Source: Natronosalvus amylolyticus (GTDB lineage Archaea; Halobacteriota; Halobacteria; Halobacteriales; Natrialbaceae). From it: 64,000 bases of DNA. Shown one piece after another: positions 35,469-45,082 of this stretch (within the stretch, counting starts at the first letter, position 1; each line of letters starts with the position of its first letter). The DNA lies in NCBI RefSeq assembly GCF_024298845.1, contig NZ_CP101157.1, positions 1-64,000 on the forward strand, given 5' to 3'. Below the pieces are notes generated by a model that was not told where the DNA came from, did no database searches, and worked only from the letters and a program-made list of their open reading frames with translations. A program made the position numbers and the translations under genes.

Positions 35469-38400
35469 TAGTGAGTATTTGAAAGTGACTCCGACGTCGG
35501 GACCACTCCGTCGGTCGGATATTCCGGCAGTTCTTGAGAGCCTTCATAAACTGTCGAACCCAGCGGCAGAGAGTTTCTGGAACCGGGTGAGGCCCAGAGT
35601 GGACACAGCTCCACCAACGTTCGAATTCCTCGCCGTCTCTGCAGGTCCTGATGCTCCAGTTGAGTTCTACTACGGGGTCAACCAAGAAGAACATCTCAAC
35701 ACGCTCGAGAAGCGTCTCAGGTCGATTTACCCGACTACGTTCACGGTTATGCGAACAGAACTCGATCTTGAGGCAGTCCTCATACCTGAATCCGACTTGG
35801 CGGAGGGAGATCTCGAGTCTGAGGAACAGGGGGCATTGGATCGAGAGGATATTCGAACTGATTCGGGAGAGACTGATTTGGAAGATTCCGATGAAGGTGA
35901 CGTAGAAGACGAACCCCCGACCCCCTCTCCACTGGGGGTCGAGTGGCTCGGTAAAACTGGGCGCAAAGAAGACTGGATGACGACCATCGCGCCGTTTGTC
36001 GTCGACGAACCCGATGAAGAGTACGAATCAGAGCGACCACCGCTTTCGGCCGTTGTTGAAGTCCTCCATGAAATGACTGTCCCCACTGTTTATCAGATTC
36101 TCTGGCAGCGCAAACCTGACTGGCGGGATGATGCTGAAATCCGAAAAATGAATCTCAAGGAGGGACGCGATACCTGGGCCGAAGACCTCATCGGCTCGTG
36201 GCTCGAGCCTGTCGATGCAGATCCTGCAGATCGAGAGCTATCTCAGGAGACAAAAAACCGTATTCAGAGAATCGACAGCAAACACCCGCGTCGAACGTTC
36301 ACTGTCAATGCTCGAGCCGTTGCAATGGCTTATGACGGCGATGTTGAGATCCGCGCAGAACTCGAGCAGCTGAAGGCAGCACTCCATCCACTCGACGGTC
36401 CGTTTTACGAACTCTACGGACGCCGTATCCGAGAGAAAGGATTCCTCGATCGGCAGAAAGCCAAACGAGCTCAACGCCATCTCGAGCGCGTTCTCAACGG
36501 AGAGATGATCGCTGGTAGCGGGAAGAAGCGGCCAGATTTCGTGTTCAATGCGGACGAACTCGCAAACGTGATCGTTGTCCCGAGCGCCGAGGATTTGACT
36601 GTCGAGGGCTCTCGTGGAGCGCGTTCAGAGCAGCGCAGCCGCAATCCACTGCCACGACCGAATCCCGATTTGATGGCACAGTTCCGTGAGGGGATGGCGA
36701 TCGGATATGCACTTGATGAAAATAGTACTATCCAACCAGACCCGATACGGATTCCGCCAAATCTCTTAACAAGACACTACGGAAGGTTTGCATCGACTGG
36801 AGGCGGAAAGTCGAAAGCAATCATCAATGATGCGCTGGCTCTCAGGGAGACGACAGGTGGGCCGGTTATTATCGTTGATCCGAAAGGCGATGGAATGTGT
36901 GAGAACTATCTTCGCTGTCACTATACCCGATTCAACGGATTGGACAACACCTATCAGTTCTGTGTCCCCGAAACCCTCCCTGCTTTCTCTTTCTTCGATA
37001 TTCGTTCGACACTTGATGCGGGATGGAGGCGCGAGGATGCGATCCAAGACAAGGTCGATCACTTCCACGACATCATGCGGATGGTCATGGGTCGCAAACA
37101 GTATGAACAGGCGTTCGTCGCCAACGAGATTCTCAGCTACCTCATCAAGGCGCTCTTCGACGAGGAATACGGTAGTGACGCCTTCGGCCTCGATGATCTC
37201 TTTGCGGCTGCACTCCAGATGCAACGCGAGCGGACAGTCCCGCCTGTCGCTGCCGAGAACCAAAATGTCGAGGAGTCGCTTACGCGCCACTTCGAGAAGG
37301 ATGACCGTCAATTCCAGATCTCGATGGACGCCGTCGGGAACCGCCTCGATAAACTAAGAGAAGACGCGCACCTACGACGTATCTTCAGTCACGTTCCGGA
37401 ACAGGGCGATGATGGCGAATACATCGACAACCGATTCGATTTCCACGAGTTCCTCGACGAAGATGCCACAATCTTGTTCGACTTGGGTGATCTCCGTCCG
37501 GAGGCTCAGCGAGCAATTACACTCCTTCTGTTGAGTAACCTCTGGGATGCGGTTCGGGTGCGTCGACGTGATGGGAAGACAGACTACGAGAATCTCACCA
37601 ACCTCATCATCGAGGAGGCAGCCCCCGTCGCCTCGACGAAACTCGTTTCCGAGCAGCTGCTTCCCCAGGGTCGGTCGTTCGGCCTGAGCATGGGACTGGT
37701 GATGCAGTTCCCCGGACAGGTCAGGAATCGAAGCGAGCGTGCCTACGACGAGGTCCTCAACAACATCAAAACGAAGCTTATCGGGAACATCTCCATCGAA
37801 CGCGACCTCGCCGAGTCGCTGGCCCACGAAGACCTGAGCCCGACTGATCTCCGAAATCGGGTCAACACGCTCCCCAGCGGAGAGTGGATCGCGCAACTCC
37901 CGAGCCCGTCATTCGGGGAGACGGGTCCAGCCCCGTTCTCCGTGAAGCCGCTCCCGATAGCAGCCGGCCATCCAGAGAGCGATGAGCCACTCTCTGTCGA
38001 ACAGGAGGACCACTTCGAGACCGTAGCCCTCCCTCAACTGTCGGAGCGAACACAGACCCAGTACGGGCTTGCTGAGGGGGCAAGCGAATCAGAGGCAGCC
38101 GATAATGAAGGATGGGGAAGTAGACCGAACGATGCACGGTCGACATCCGCAGAATCGGATAGCCCTGTGGACTCGACGCAGTCGTCGTTTATCGGACAAG
38201 CAACCAGTGGTTCAGCAGCTGATGAAGAGAAAGAAGCGGACTCCACCAACTTACTGTTTGGAGATCCCGAGTCAACTGCGTCAGAAGAGCCAGCCGCTGA
38301 AGCGGAGGAGACAACTGTCGACGAGAACAGATCGTCACCAGTACAGGCTGGTGGTGTAACCGTCTCAGATGACGAGCTTCGACGGCGCGGGCTCACTCAC

Positions 38401-39078
38401 GACGACGTCCGATTCCTGACTCGCATCCTCGACGTGATGAATGGTGACTCCCCGGACTACACGCTCTTGGATTCGATGAGTGCGTTCAAGAACGACTTTG
38501 ACGACCTGGACGTGCAACGACTCGTCGATCAAGACCTGCTGGAGGAAGGACGAGCATGCGGTCGGAAGTACTACACCGTCCTTCCGGCAGGGCGTGAACT
38601 GCTCGGCCAAAAGCTCAAGGTCGGCCCTGGTCAGGGGGATATCGGTGAGAAGACGCCGCACAAGGTCGGTGTGAAGCTGCTCGAACTGTGGTTAGAAGCC
38701 CGCGACGATGTCGAGAAGGTCGAACCATACTACGAGTACGATGAGGAGACGGTGTTCGACGTTGCCGGTCTCGATGCTGACGGAGAACTCGTGTGGGTCG
38801 GTGAAGCCGAACTCGCGAGTAATAACAAACACGCTCCGGTCAACGACTACGACAAGCAGAGTCGGGTGGACGCAAACGTTGTCTGGGCGTTCAACAGACG
38901 CGAGACCGCCGTGGAGGTATTAGACCATCTCGCAGAGGCCGATCGGATAGAATACAGTGTGAGTGGCCGTGCAGCCCGATCGTTCTCCGACATTCGAGAG
39001 GCCGTTGAATCGTTCGATGCAGCTGGGCTGACGACGATTCGGAGCTTCAACAAACTCGATCAGGAGTTCAATTCATGA
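35461..39078 (+). CDS. TraG/VirD4-HerA-like coupling ATPase with C-terminal nuclease-like domain
   Basis: About 1205 residues. N-terminal 370 residues are acidic and unassigned. The motor has Walker A ASTGGGKSKAI near residue 445 and Walker B NLIIEEAAPVAS near 715. Residues about 880-960 are an acidic linker, 965-1060 look like a winged helix (DDVRFLTRILDVM ... GRKYYTVLPAG), and 1090-1125 hold FDVAGLDADGELVWVGEAELA, a D...E-x-E pattern of PD-(D/E)xK folds. It would recruit and pump DNA into the pore. The nuclease-like tail could replace the missing relaxase. Confidence 0.85.
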   Translation: MSSSEYLKVTPTSGPLRRSDIPAVLESLHKLSNPAAESFWNRVRPRVDTAPPTFEFLAVSAGPDAPVEFYYGVNQEEHLNTLEKRLRSIYPTTFTVMRTELDLEAVLIPESDLAEGDLESEEQGALDREDIRTDSGETDLEDSDEGDVEDEPPTPSPLGVEWLGKTGRKEDWMTTIAPFVVDEPDEEYESERPPLSAVVEVLHEMTVPTVYQILWQRKPDWRDDAEIRKMNLKEGRDTWAEDLIGSWLEPVDADPADRELSQETKNRIQRIDSKHPRRTFTVNARAVAMAYDGDVEIRAELEQLKAALHPLDGPFYELYGRRIREKGFLDRQKAKRAQRHLERVLNGEMIAGSGKKRPDFVFNADELANVIVVPSAEDLTVEGSRGARSEQRSRNPLPRPNPDLMAQFREGMAIGYALDENSTIQPDPIRIPPNLLTRHYGRFASTGGGKSKAIINDALALRETTGGPVIIVDPKGDGMCENYLRCHYTRFNGLDNTYQFCVPETLPAFSFFDIRSTLDAGWRREDAIQDKVDHFHDIMRMVMGRKQYEQAFVANEILSYLIKALFDEEYGSDAFGLDDLFAAALQMQRERTVPPVAAENQNVEESLTRHFEKDDRQFQISMDAVGNRLDKLREDAHLRRIFSHVPEQGDDGEYIDNRFDFHEFLDEDATILFDLGDLRPEAQRAITLLLLSNLWDAVRVRRRDGKTDYENLTNLIIEEAAPVASTKLVSEQLLPQGRSFGLSMGLVMQFPGQVRNRSERAYDEVLNNIKTKLIGNISIERDLAESLAHEDLSPTDLRNRVNTLPSGEWIAQLPSPSFGETGPAPFSVKPLPIAAGHPESDEPLSVEQEDHFETVALPQLSERTQTQYGLAEGASESEAADNEGWGSRPNDARSTSAESDSPVDSTQSSFIGQATSGSAADEEKEADSTNLLFGDPESTASEEPAAEAEETTVDENRSSPVQAGGVTVSDDELRRRGLTHDDVRFLTRILDVMNGDSPDYTLLDSMSAFKNDFDDLDVQRLVDQDLLEEGRACGRKYYTVLPAGRELLGQKLKVGPGQGDIGEKTPHKVGVKLLELWLEARDDVEKVEPYYEYDEETVFDVAGLDADGELVWVGEAELASNNKHAPVNDYDKQSRVDANVVWAFNRRETAVEVLDHLAEADRIEYSVSGRAARSFSDIREAVESFDAAGLTTIRSFNKLDQEFNS

Positions 39079-39959
39079 CGTGGCGCCAGGCGACTCGCGA
39101 AGAGATCTACAGGTACTACGCCGAGGAGTTCCCCTCGTACCGTGACGAGCTCCCGTCGTTCATCACAGCGAAGGGGCCAAAACAGTACGCGCTTGCGTTT
39201 CGAGGCCCCCACCCGGTACGGAAAGATGGAGTCCCAGACAAGGACTTCATCCGAAGAGATACGTGGCAGACGAACGTCTCAGGTGAGCGGATCACGGCGG
39301 CGTTCCACGACTTCGACGATGTCCTTGAGTTCATCCGCCATCCAGCACGAAACGATCCACTCGGTCGGAGTGACTTCGCGCTCGCAGATCCCGACTTGCT
39401 CGACACACCAGACCCGTGTCCTGATGCAGTCTACTACGCACTCGATCATTGGGAACGGCCGTGGGTGCTCCTCGTCGATATCGACGCAAAAACGATCGCC
39501 CGAGAGCGAGCAACGCAAGCAGTATCGGACGAGGATGTTTCGGAGGATAGCGAGACACTACTCGATGCTGCGGGGATTCTCGAAGCAGACCCAGCAGGCT
39601 ACCCGTATTCCTTCGAGGATATCGAACGGGCCATCGAGTACGGCTTCGAGGTGCGAGAGATCTTCGAGGACGACTTCAACGCCGAAGACACAATGGTGGT
39701 GTACAGCGGCCAGGGCGTTCACGTCTATCTCCTCGATACTGACCCCGCTCATCGGTACGACGCCAAGAGTCGAGAAGTGCTGAACGACCTTCTACAAGAC
39801 ACCTACGAGATTCCCATCGATCCAGTGGTTACCGCCGATCGTCGGAGGGTCGCCCGGCTACCCTACTCGTTGCACGCTGACGTCTGTAGTATCGTCACGC
39901 CGATTGAGAGCCCGGACTTCGACGTTCGGTCTGCGACACCGGAGGTGCTCCAGTCATGA
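39075..39959 (+). CDS. Archaeo-eukaryotic primase, PriS-like catalytic subunit
   Basis: 294 residues with all three AEP motifs: LLVDID (D135, D137), SGQGVHVYLLD (S211-H216) and IDPVVTADRRRVARLPYSLH (D249, R261, H267). These bind metal and nucleotide in DNA primase small subunits and related polymerases. It would make primers on transferred or replicating DNA. It starts inside the stop of the coupling ATPase gene (ATGA) and its stop overlaps the PriL-like gene, so priming is tied to the transfer operon. Confidence 0.88.
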   Translation: MTWRQATREEIYRYYAEEFPSYRDELPSFITAKGPKQYALAFRGPHPVRKDGVPDKDFIRRDTWQTNVSGERITAAFHDFDDVLEFIRHPARNDPLGRSDFALADPDLLDTPDPCPDAVYYALDHWERPWVLLVDIDAKTIARERATQAVSDEDVSEDSETLLDAAGILEADPAGYPYSFEDIERAIEYGFEVREIFEDDFNAEDTMVVYSGQGVHVYLLDTDPAHRYDAKSREVLNDLLQDTYEIPIDPVVTADRRRVARLPYSLHADVCSIVTPIESPDFDVRSATPEVLQS

Positions 39960-41467
39960 CTCAGTCGACGCCTGTCAAGGACGAGCGTACCGCCTATCGC
40001 GTTGCGACGCTCCCGCTGGAATACGGCACGACGCGGATAAACCAGCTGTTCACGCGGGGCTACAATCGCTACATCGTCGACGGCGAAGATCAACCAGCAG
40101 ATCTGCTGAACGACCTCGAGCGGTTCGGAACGGCGGCGTTCAAAGAAAACATCAGGACAAACGCTGCAGAGGAACCGTTCGTCGACGAACCGGGAACACT
40201 CGCCGTCCTCGCGACGTTGAGCGCGATCTGCGTCAAGGCACACCCGAAGTTCGAGCACGCTCCACCGCGAAAGGTGCAGGTTCTCTACGATATTCGAGAG
40301 TTGTACGTCAATAATCTCGCCTCCCTCCTTCGAGAGTTCGGTGATGGGAGTCTTCAACAGAATATCGCAGAGGTGCTGTACGCGAAAGCCCCCGGAGAGG
40401 ATGGTCCACACCCCGGCCGTGTTTGTACAGGAATCAAAGAAATGCCCGAGTTCGGTGGTGGGTTGTACCTCGAAATCCCGATGGCTGCGGCGTCGAGGAA
40501 TTGCCTCGTTCACGCCGACACCGAGACAGGAGAGGCCGGGGAACTGCTCACTCGCGTCAAGAACAATCGCCTCCACGTGCCAGTCGGTGATTTCGATACG
40601 AAGTATCGCGAGTACGCCAGACGTGCGTTCAAGAAGCTCCTGCGAGTCCAAGAGGAGAACCTCTCCGAAGACCAGCTCACGTGGCTGACGACAAATGAAT
40701 CAGCCATCACAGAACGCATCGATCGCTTCATCGAGACGGGACACCACGAACGAATCTGGCGAGACTGGGACCCCGGTGAGCGAACTATTCGTGTGCTACG
40801 GGAGGCAATTCGAGACGCTCCAGACGAAGTCGCCATGCTGGGAGAGTTCCACTCGGCGAAGGATCTGTTTGAAGCAGTGGAAGCGTACGATCCGGAAGCG
40901 GACTGGAAGCGGGACGTGTGTAATCGTATCTCGAGTCCACGAAGTCTCGGAAATCTCCTTGCATCCCAGCGCGACCACCGGAGCCTCACTATCCGACAGC
41001 ACGGAAATACGAACCACTATCGGATTCAGGAGTCTTCGCGAGGCGTCCAGCCACTCTCCGTCGAGTCAATCGAGGATCTGTTTGAACTTCCTTGTATGGC
41101 GAACATGGCCGAACGCCTCCGCGAAAAGAAGCCAGTCCGAAAGGATCTGTACAGCTTTGCTCGGATGGTGATGTGGCTGCCCCAGTACCAGGACAGTGAC
41201 CTCGAGACGATTGTCGCGGATCTCAAGGACATCTTCTCACGATGGCCGTGGTACGACGAACAGGTCACCGACTACCAGATTCGCTACGAGTTCTCGAATA
41301 CGATTGGTGGCGACACCCCGCTTCCGATGAACTGCGACAACGACGATATGCAGCGGTACTGCATCGGGCAGGAGCAGTGCCCATACTCCATCTGGGGAAG
41401 TCTCCCATTCCCAGACGAAATGTACGACCAACTGAATGAGGCCGAATCCACTGGAGAGGAGTTCTAG
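39956..41467 (+). CDS. PriL-like primase large subunit with Fe-S cysteines
   Basis: 503 residues. The C-terminal third has C380, C460, C469 and C475 in the order and context of the PriL [4Fe-4S] domain: ELPCMANM, then KPVRKDLYSFARMV, DYQIRYEFSN, and MNCDNDDMQRYCIGQEQCPY. The N-terminal 350 residues are helical and resemble PriL only loosely. It should pair with the PriS-like product as a replicon-borne two-subunit primase. It is the last gene of the operon. Confidence 0.8.
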   Translation: MTQSTPVKDERTAYRVATLPLEYGTTRINQLFTRGYNRYIVDGEDQPADLLNDLERFGTAAFKENIRTNAAEEPFVDEPGTLAVLATLSAICVKAHPKFEHAPPRKVQVLYDIRELYVNNLASLLREFGDGSLQQNIAEVLYAKAPGEDGPHPGRVCTGIKEMPEFGGGLYLEIPMAAASRNCLVHADTETGEAGELLTRVKNNRLHVPVGDFDTKYREYARRAFKKLLRVQEENLSEDQLTWLTTNESAITERIDRFIETGHHERIWRDWDPGERTIRVLREAIRDAPDEVAMLGEFHSAKDLFEAVEAYDPEADWKRDVCNRISSPRSLGNLLASQRDHRSLTIRQHGNTNHYRIQESSRGVQPLSVESIEDLFELPCMANMAERLREKKPVRKDLYSFARMVMWLPQYQDSDLETIVADLKDIFSRWPWYDEQVTDYQIRYEFSNTIGGDTPLPMNCDNDDMQRYCIGQEQCPYSIWGSLPFPDEMYDQLNEAESTGEEF

Positions 41468-41500
41468 CTCTGCTGAGAACCAATTGGATGTGATTAAAGC

Positions 41501-41515
41501 GGCTCCGTTGAAATT
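41501..41515. repeat. Solo IS6-like terminal repeat (left-end orientation)
   Basis: GGCTCCGTTGAAATT resembles the terminal inverted repeats of IS6-family elements and is the inverse of repeats at 43117, 53136 and 61392. No transposase lies beside it. It marks the end of the transfer operon. Confidence 0.5.
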
Positions 41516-41637
41516 ATCAATTATAAAGCGTTCGCTGAAGCCATGCTGAATAGAGTGCGCCAATCTCGCACAACAGTAACCCCTGGCGTGGGCATTAGAT
41601 TCGTTTAAACTGAGGGTCTATTCACACCGGAACAACA

Positions 41638-41916
41638 TTACTCAGGATCGCTGAGACGGATAGTTCCGTCACTGAAACTGCCACGTTCTCGTACTGGAAC
41701 GTGACTTCTCCCTTCAGACTCCGATCGGCCTGGATTGGGGCGAACAGGATCGAGTGCGTCCAGGTCGATAACCGGGTACAGCGGGTCGAGATCAGTCGAT
41801 TCGACCTCATAGAACGTTGCGACGGCATCGACGACTCGCAGAGACACGGAACCACTCGTTGGGTCGAACGCCGACTCGAAAATCATCGTCTTCGTTTCGT
41901 CATCAGCATGTGCCAT
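41638..41916 (-). pseudogene. HalOD1-domain gene with disturbed frame
   Basis: The 92-codon frame starts like a HalOD1 protein (SVSLRVVDAVATFYEVESTDLDPLYPVIDLDALD). A central stretch then switches to nonsense, and it ends with SDGTIRLSDPE. The missing middle (LFAPIQADRSLKGEVTFQYENVAVSV) is intact one frame away at about 41690-41760. Two compensating small indels explain this. HalOD1 proteins are short haloarchaeal output-domain proteins often found beside DUF7344 genes, as here. A degenerate copy of its 3' part lies at 50700. Confidence 0.65.
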
Positions 41917-41940
41917 ACCAGCCGAAGGCCGTAGCCGAGC

Positions 41941-42303
41941 TTATGGCTGTTCGCTCGGCGGTTCGGTCCAGAGATCCGCCCGGCGTGCCGGCTCCAAGAA
42001 GGGGTCTAGGGAAACGGTGTCGTCGGTGAGGGCGATTTCCCCGGGGTTGGACTCGTAGGTTATGACGCCGAGATCGGCGAGCTTCGGCAGGTGCACGTGA
42101 TACAGGGCCGTGCGCATCTCGGTGAGGGTGGCGTCGTCGACGACGTCCGGGGTGCTATCGGTGCGCCAGGCGGCAACCCGAGTGGTGAGACGGTCGAAAG
42201 AGACTGGAGTCTCCTGCTCGGAGAGGTAGTACAGGACGTACCGACGAACGGGGTCTGCCAATGTGGCGAAGGTGTCGGTTACCGCCTCGGTTGATTCGGC
42301 CAT
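41941..42303 (-). CDS. DUF7344-type winged-helix regulator
   Basis: 120 residues with an ArsR-like winged helix (DPVRRYVLYYLSE, then LYHVHLPKLADLGVITYES). This is the typical DUF7344 layout in haloarchaea, commonly encoded next to HalOD1 genes. It is probably a DNA-binding regulator of local genes. It starts just after an A+T-rich stretch, TTAATAATACTATTT, that could hold its promoter. Confidence 0.8.
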   Translation of the reverse strand: MAESTEAVTDTFATLADPVRRYVLYYLSEQETPVSFDRLTTRVAAWRTDSTPDVVDDATLTEMRTALYHVHLPKLADLGVITYESNPGEIALTDDTVSLDPFLEPARRADLWTEPPSEQP

Positions 42304-42464
42304 ACCCTGGCAAAGACGTGCTCACGAATAACCCCTTCTTTACAGTTAATAATACTATTTGAAAAATTCAATCGAACCCGGTTATGGGTGGATATATTGA
42401 AATCCAAACGCGGTCTGAAAGCCGATGGACGTGGCCGGATTTGAAATTGTCAAGTGGTTCCCTG

Positions 42465-42986
42465 CTATCCTTGAACAGTGGACGAACCGTCGTCGGTGTC
42501 GTCGTCCTGGTCCGCGTCGGGGCCCGTCCGTGGATAGAAGTGATCCCATGGCTGGCCCTGCGTCTCAGAGATGATCTCAGAGCTGTTGATCGTCATGCCC
42601 AAGGCCGCCAGTTCGTTGCGGATCTCTTCGATCTCCCCAACCGTGCCAGCGACGACCTCGACGTGGACATTCCGTTCGCCTCCAAGCAAATCCCGGGTGG
42701 TCACCACACCACGAATGTCGAGGATCTGTTCGGCCAGTGTGTCCAGCTCATTCGGATCAACCGTGCAAACGAACATGACATGGAGAGGGTAGCCCGCTTG
42801 CTCGTAGTTGATCTCGGGGTGGTAGCCCCGGATCACGCCCTTATCTTCGAGTTTGTCGAGGCGATTCCGGACCGTCGTTGAGGTCACATCTACCTTTTCA
42901 GCGATCTCCGTATCTGTTTGGCGGGCGTTTAGCTGGAGTTGGTGCAAGATGCTCCGGTCCACGTCGTCGATTTGAAGGTCGTCCAT
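42465..42986 (-). CDS. Lrp/AsnC-family transcriptional regulator
   Basis: 173 residues. N-terminal HTH (DVDRSILHQLQLNARQTDTEIAE ... TVRNRLDKLEDKGVIRGY), then an AsnC-type ligand domain (MFVCTVDPNELDTLAEQIL ... GERNVHVEVVAG), and a short acidic tail. Members bind amino acids and assemble as octamers to control metabolism genes. ATG 42986 is chosen because upstream in-frame codons do not fit the family. Confidence 0.88.
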   Translation of the reverse strand: MDDLQIDDVDRSILHQLQLNARQTDTEIAEKVDVTSTTVRNRLDKLEDKGVIRGYHPEINYEQAGYPLHVMFVCTVDPNELDTLAEQILDIRGVVTTRDLLGGERNVHVEVVAGTVGEIEEIRNELAALGMTINSSEIISETQGQPWDHFYPRTGPDADQDDDTDDGSSTVQG

Positions 42987-43116
42987 ATCGTGTCCTTGGA
43001 CGGGCCAACTGAAAAGTCCGCATGAGCCCTTAACTAGCATAGATGAAAGCAGTCCGTCCAATAACTCCGCACACCTATCTAACGGCTGTTTCAGCGGGAA
43101 AGGTGTCAATACCACA

Positions 43117-43132
43117 GGATTTCAACAGAGCC
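43117..43132. repeat. Solo IS6-like terminal repeat
   Basis: GGATTTCAACAGAGCC in right-end orientation. With the inverted copy at 41501 it brackets 1.6 kb that contains the HalOD1, DUF7344 and Lrp genes but no transposase. Confidence 0.5.
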
Positions 43133-43208
43133 ATTATATGAGTCTTGACTCAGAGAACCAGTCGCTCGATACAGTCTTTGCCTTGACGACCCAATAGAAG
43201 AACTCTAC

Positions 43209-43853
43209 ATGGCAACGGTAGCTGAGTTCACACTCGCAGCCGACGAATTCCCCTTAGGAACCGTCTTCGCTAACCTACCAGACGTGACCGTTCAGCTCGA
43301 ACGAGTTATTCCAGACCCAAACGGTGTTATACCGTACTTCTGGGTGCGGGGTACTGACTCTGATAGTATCGTGGAACAGTTTTCCAAGCATCCGGGTGTC
43401 CGCGACATTCAGTTGGTTGATAGTGCTGATGACGAGTACCTCATGCGTTGCATGTGGATTTCAGAGTACGACAGTGTTCTCGATGCACTCATCGCACCAG
43501 AGGTTGTACTACTCTCAGCAATCGGCACAGCGACAGAGTGGACGTTTGAGCTACGCGGAGAAACTCGAAAAGCCATCGCAGAGTTTCGAGAGTACTGCCA
43601 CGATCACGACGTGCCGGTGACCCTTACTGAACTTCACGCACTGAGACCCCTCGACGCTCAACACGGACTCACCGATACACAGCGCGAAGCGCTCATCCTC
43701 GCGTATGAATGTGGATACTTCGAGTCGCCACGTGAAACTACGCTTGCGGAGATAGCCGAGGAACTCGGGATATCACAGCAGGCACTCGGCTCTCGGCTTC
43801 GACGTGGGAATCGACGACTCGTCGAACAAGCGCTCATCGAATCGCACTCGTAA
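43209..43853 (+). CDS. Bacterio-opsin activator-like HTH regulator
   Basis: 214 residues. The N-terminal 150 residues are a haloarchaeal sensor-like domain. The C-terminal HTH-10 domain is typical of Bat proteins: LTDTQREALILAYECGYFESPRETTLAEIAEELGIS with QQALGSRLRRG. These are transcription activators of unknown ligand here. It stands before a HalOD1 gene on the same strand. Confidence 0.88.
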   Translation: MATVAEFTLAADEFPLGTVFANLPDVTVQLERVIPDPNGVIPYFWVRGTDSDSIVEQFSKHPGVRDIQLVDSADDEYLMRCMWISEYDSVLDALIAPEVVLLSAIGTATEWTFELRGETRKAIAEFREYCHDHDVPVTLTELHALRPLDAQHGLTDTQREALILAYECGYFESPRETTLAEIAEELGISQQALGSRLRRGNRRLVEQALIESHS

Positions 43854-43940
43854 GTAGCCGGTGCGATAGAGTATTTATACCCTGTTGTGGACGAAAGAGT
43901 CAGAGTCACCCCTGTCACGGTGCTATGGACGGGCAGGACT

Positions 43941-44348
43941 ATGATTGACAAACAAGATTCTTCACCAGGCAAAACGACTCAGCCGAAGGTATCACCATCA
44001 GTCGAAAAGGAGGCTCTCGAAAGTAGCGTCTGCCAGTTTGAATCCTTCGAGCATTACCCTGATGAGAATATGTATCGGGCCATATTCGATGCCAACACCG
44101 TTTCTCCGAGTACAGCAGTAATTGGTGTGATATCAGCAGTTTCCGACAAAGATCCGCTCGATATCGACCCGCTGTATTCGTCTATCGACCCTGATGCGTT
44201 TGATACGCTCATGTCTCATCAGTCGATCGCTGATGGAGACGTCCATGTCGCATTTGAGCTGGCTGGATACGACGTCACAGTCAGCAGCTACGGTAGTGTT
44301 ACGGTTCAAACACCCCAGAAAGACATTACGACTGCAAAAGGTGACTGA
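43941..44348 (+). CDS. HalOD1-domain protein
   Basis: 135 residues from ATG 43941. The HalOD1 core is TAVIGVISAVSDKDPLDIDP followed by SIDPDAFDTLM and a beta pair, VHVAFELAGYDVTVSSYG. The domain is thought to be an output or adaptor module in haloarchaeal signalling. It follows the Bat-like gene by 87 bp and may be co-regulated. The longer in-frame form from 43887 is not domain-like. Confidence 0.8.
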   Translation: MIDKQDSSPGKTTQPKVSPSVEKEALESSVCQFESFEHYPDENMYRAIFDANTVSPSTAVIGVISAVSDKDPLDIDPLYSSIDPDAFDTLMSHQSIADGDVHVAFELAGYDVTVSSYGSVTVQTPQKDITTAKGD

Positions 44349-44350
44349 TA

Positions 44351-44473
44351 GTGAAATTGCCACCCGCTGCTATCGTGTACGTGTGGATGGAAGAGACCCA
44401 CCCCGAGTTTGGAACACACGAACCACCTGCCTCTGCAGCGGAGCAACCAGCCCGGTCGGTTGCACAAGACTAA
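44351..44473 (+). CDS. Possible 40-residue protein
   Basis: A GTG-started frame 2 bp after the HalOD1 gene reads MEETHPEFGTHEPPASAAEQ. The composition is plausible for a haloarchaeon and the spacing suggests co-transcription. No family recognised. Confidence 0.3.
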   Translation: MKLPPAAIVYVWMEETHPEFGTHEPPASAAEQPARSVAQD

Positions 44474-45082
44474 CTCGGTAGAACAGCTGTTCCACCTTCA
44501 GAATATATCAATTCCATAAGCGGATAGCTTCTCCAAGGTCCTGACGCCGACAAACCAACCATAATATTTCCTATGCTTCTATGGGGGATGAAATCGAGGT
44601 TGTTAGAAAGCCCGTCATGCACTTTTCAGACCCTGTATTGCACGATTTGCGTAGAAAGAGCGGATTATTAGCAGTTACAGAATCTGTGCCGCTAATTGGT
44701 GTCAACCGGTATTGCCTAAAATCGTTCTCAGATTTCTCTCTATTCCCCGATTTTGCTGGTTTCAGCTACTCGTCAAGGGCAATTCTCGTCGATTGTCTCC
44801 GCTGCATTTCGTCGAAGACATCAATAGTGTCTGAGAACAGCCCGACGGACCTATCGCCAAATCTAAGCGGGTTTCGTTTCTCCCTGCACCTCCAGAATTA
44901 TCCAAAGGAAGGCTAGGGTACACCGGTGCAAATGCCGCTGGCTCTCTCCGGCCGAGGGGCCATCAAACGACGAGCGTTTACAGCAAATATATCAGAAGTC
45001 ACTCATTGGATAATGATGCGATTCGCGGTGGAGTTTGTCGCTCCCGAGAGGGGCGAGGGGCTATCACGCCTACTCAACAACC
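44474..45082. other. 600-bp stretch without a convincing gene
   Basis: The only long frame (44581-44916, 111 codons) has content (F-, S- and C-rich) unlike the acidic proteins around it, and no recognisable domain. I see no RNA gene or strong repeat here; the DNA is probably decayed. Confidence 0.4.

Noticed and set aside
44581-44916. 111-codon frame after the HalOD1 gene
   Set aside because: Phe/Ser/Cys-rich content with no acidic bias or motif; probably chance in A+T-richer DNA.
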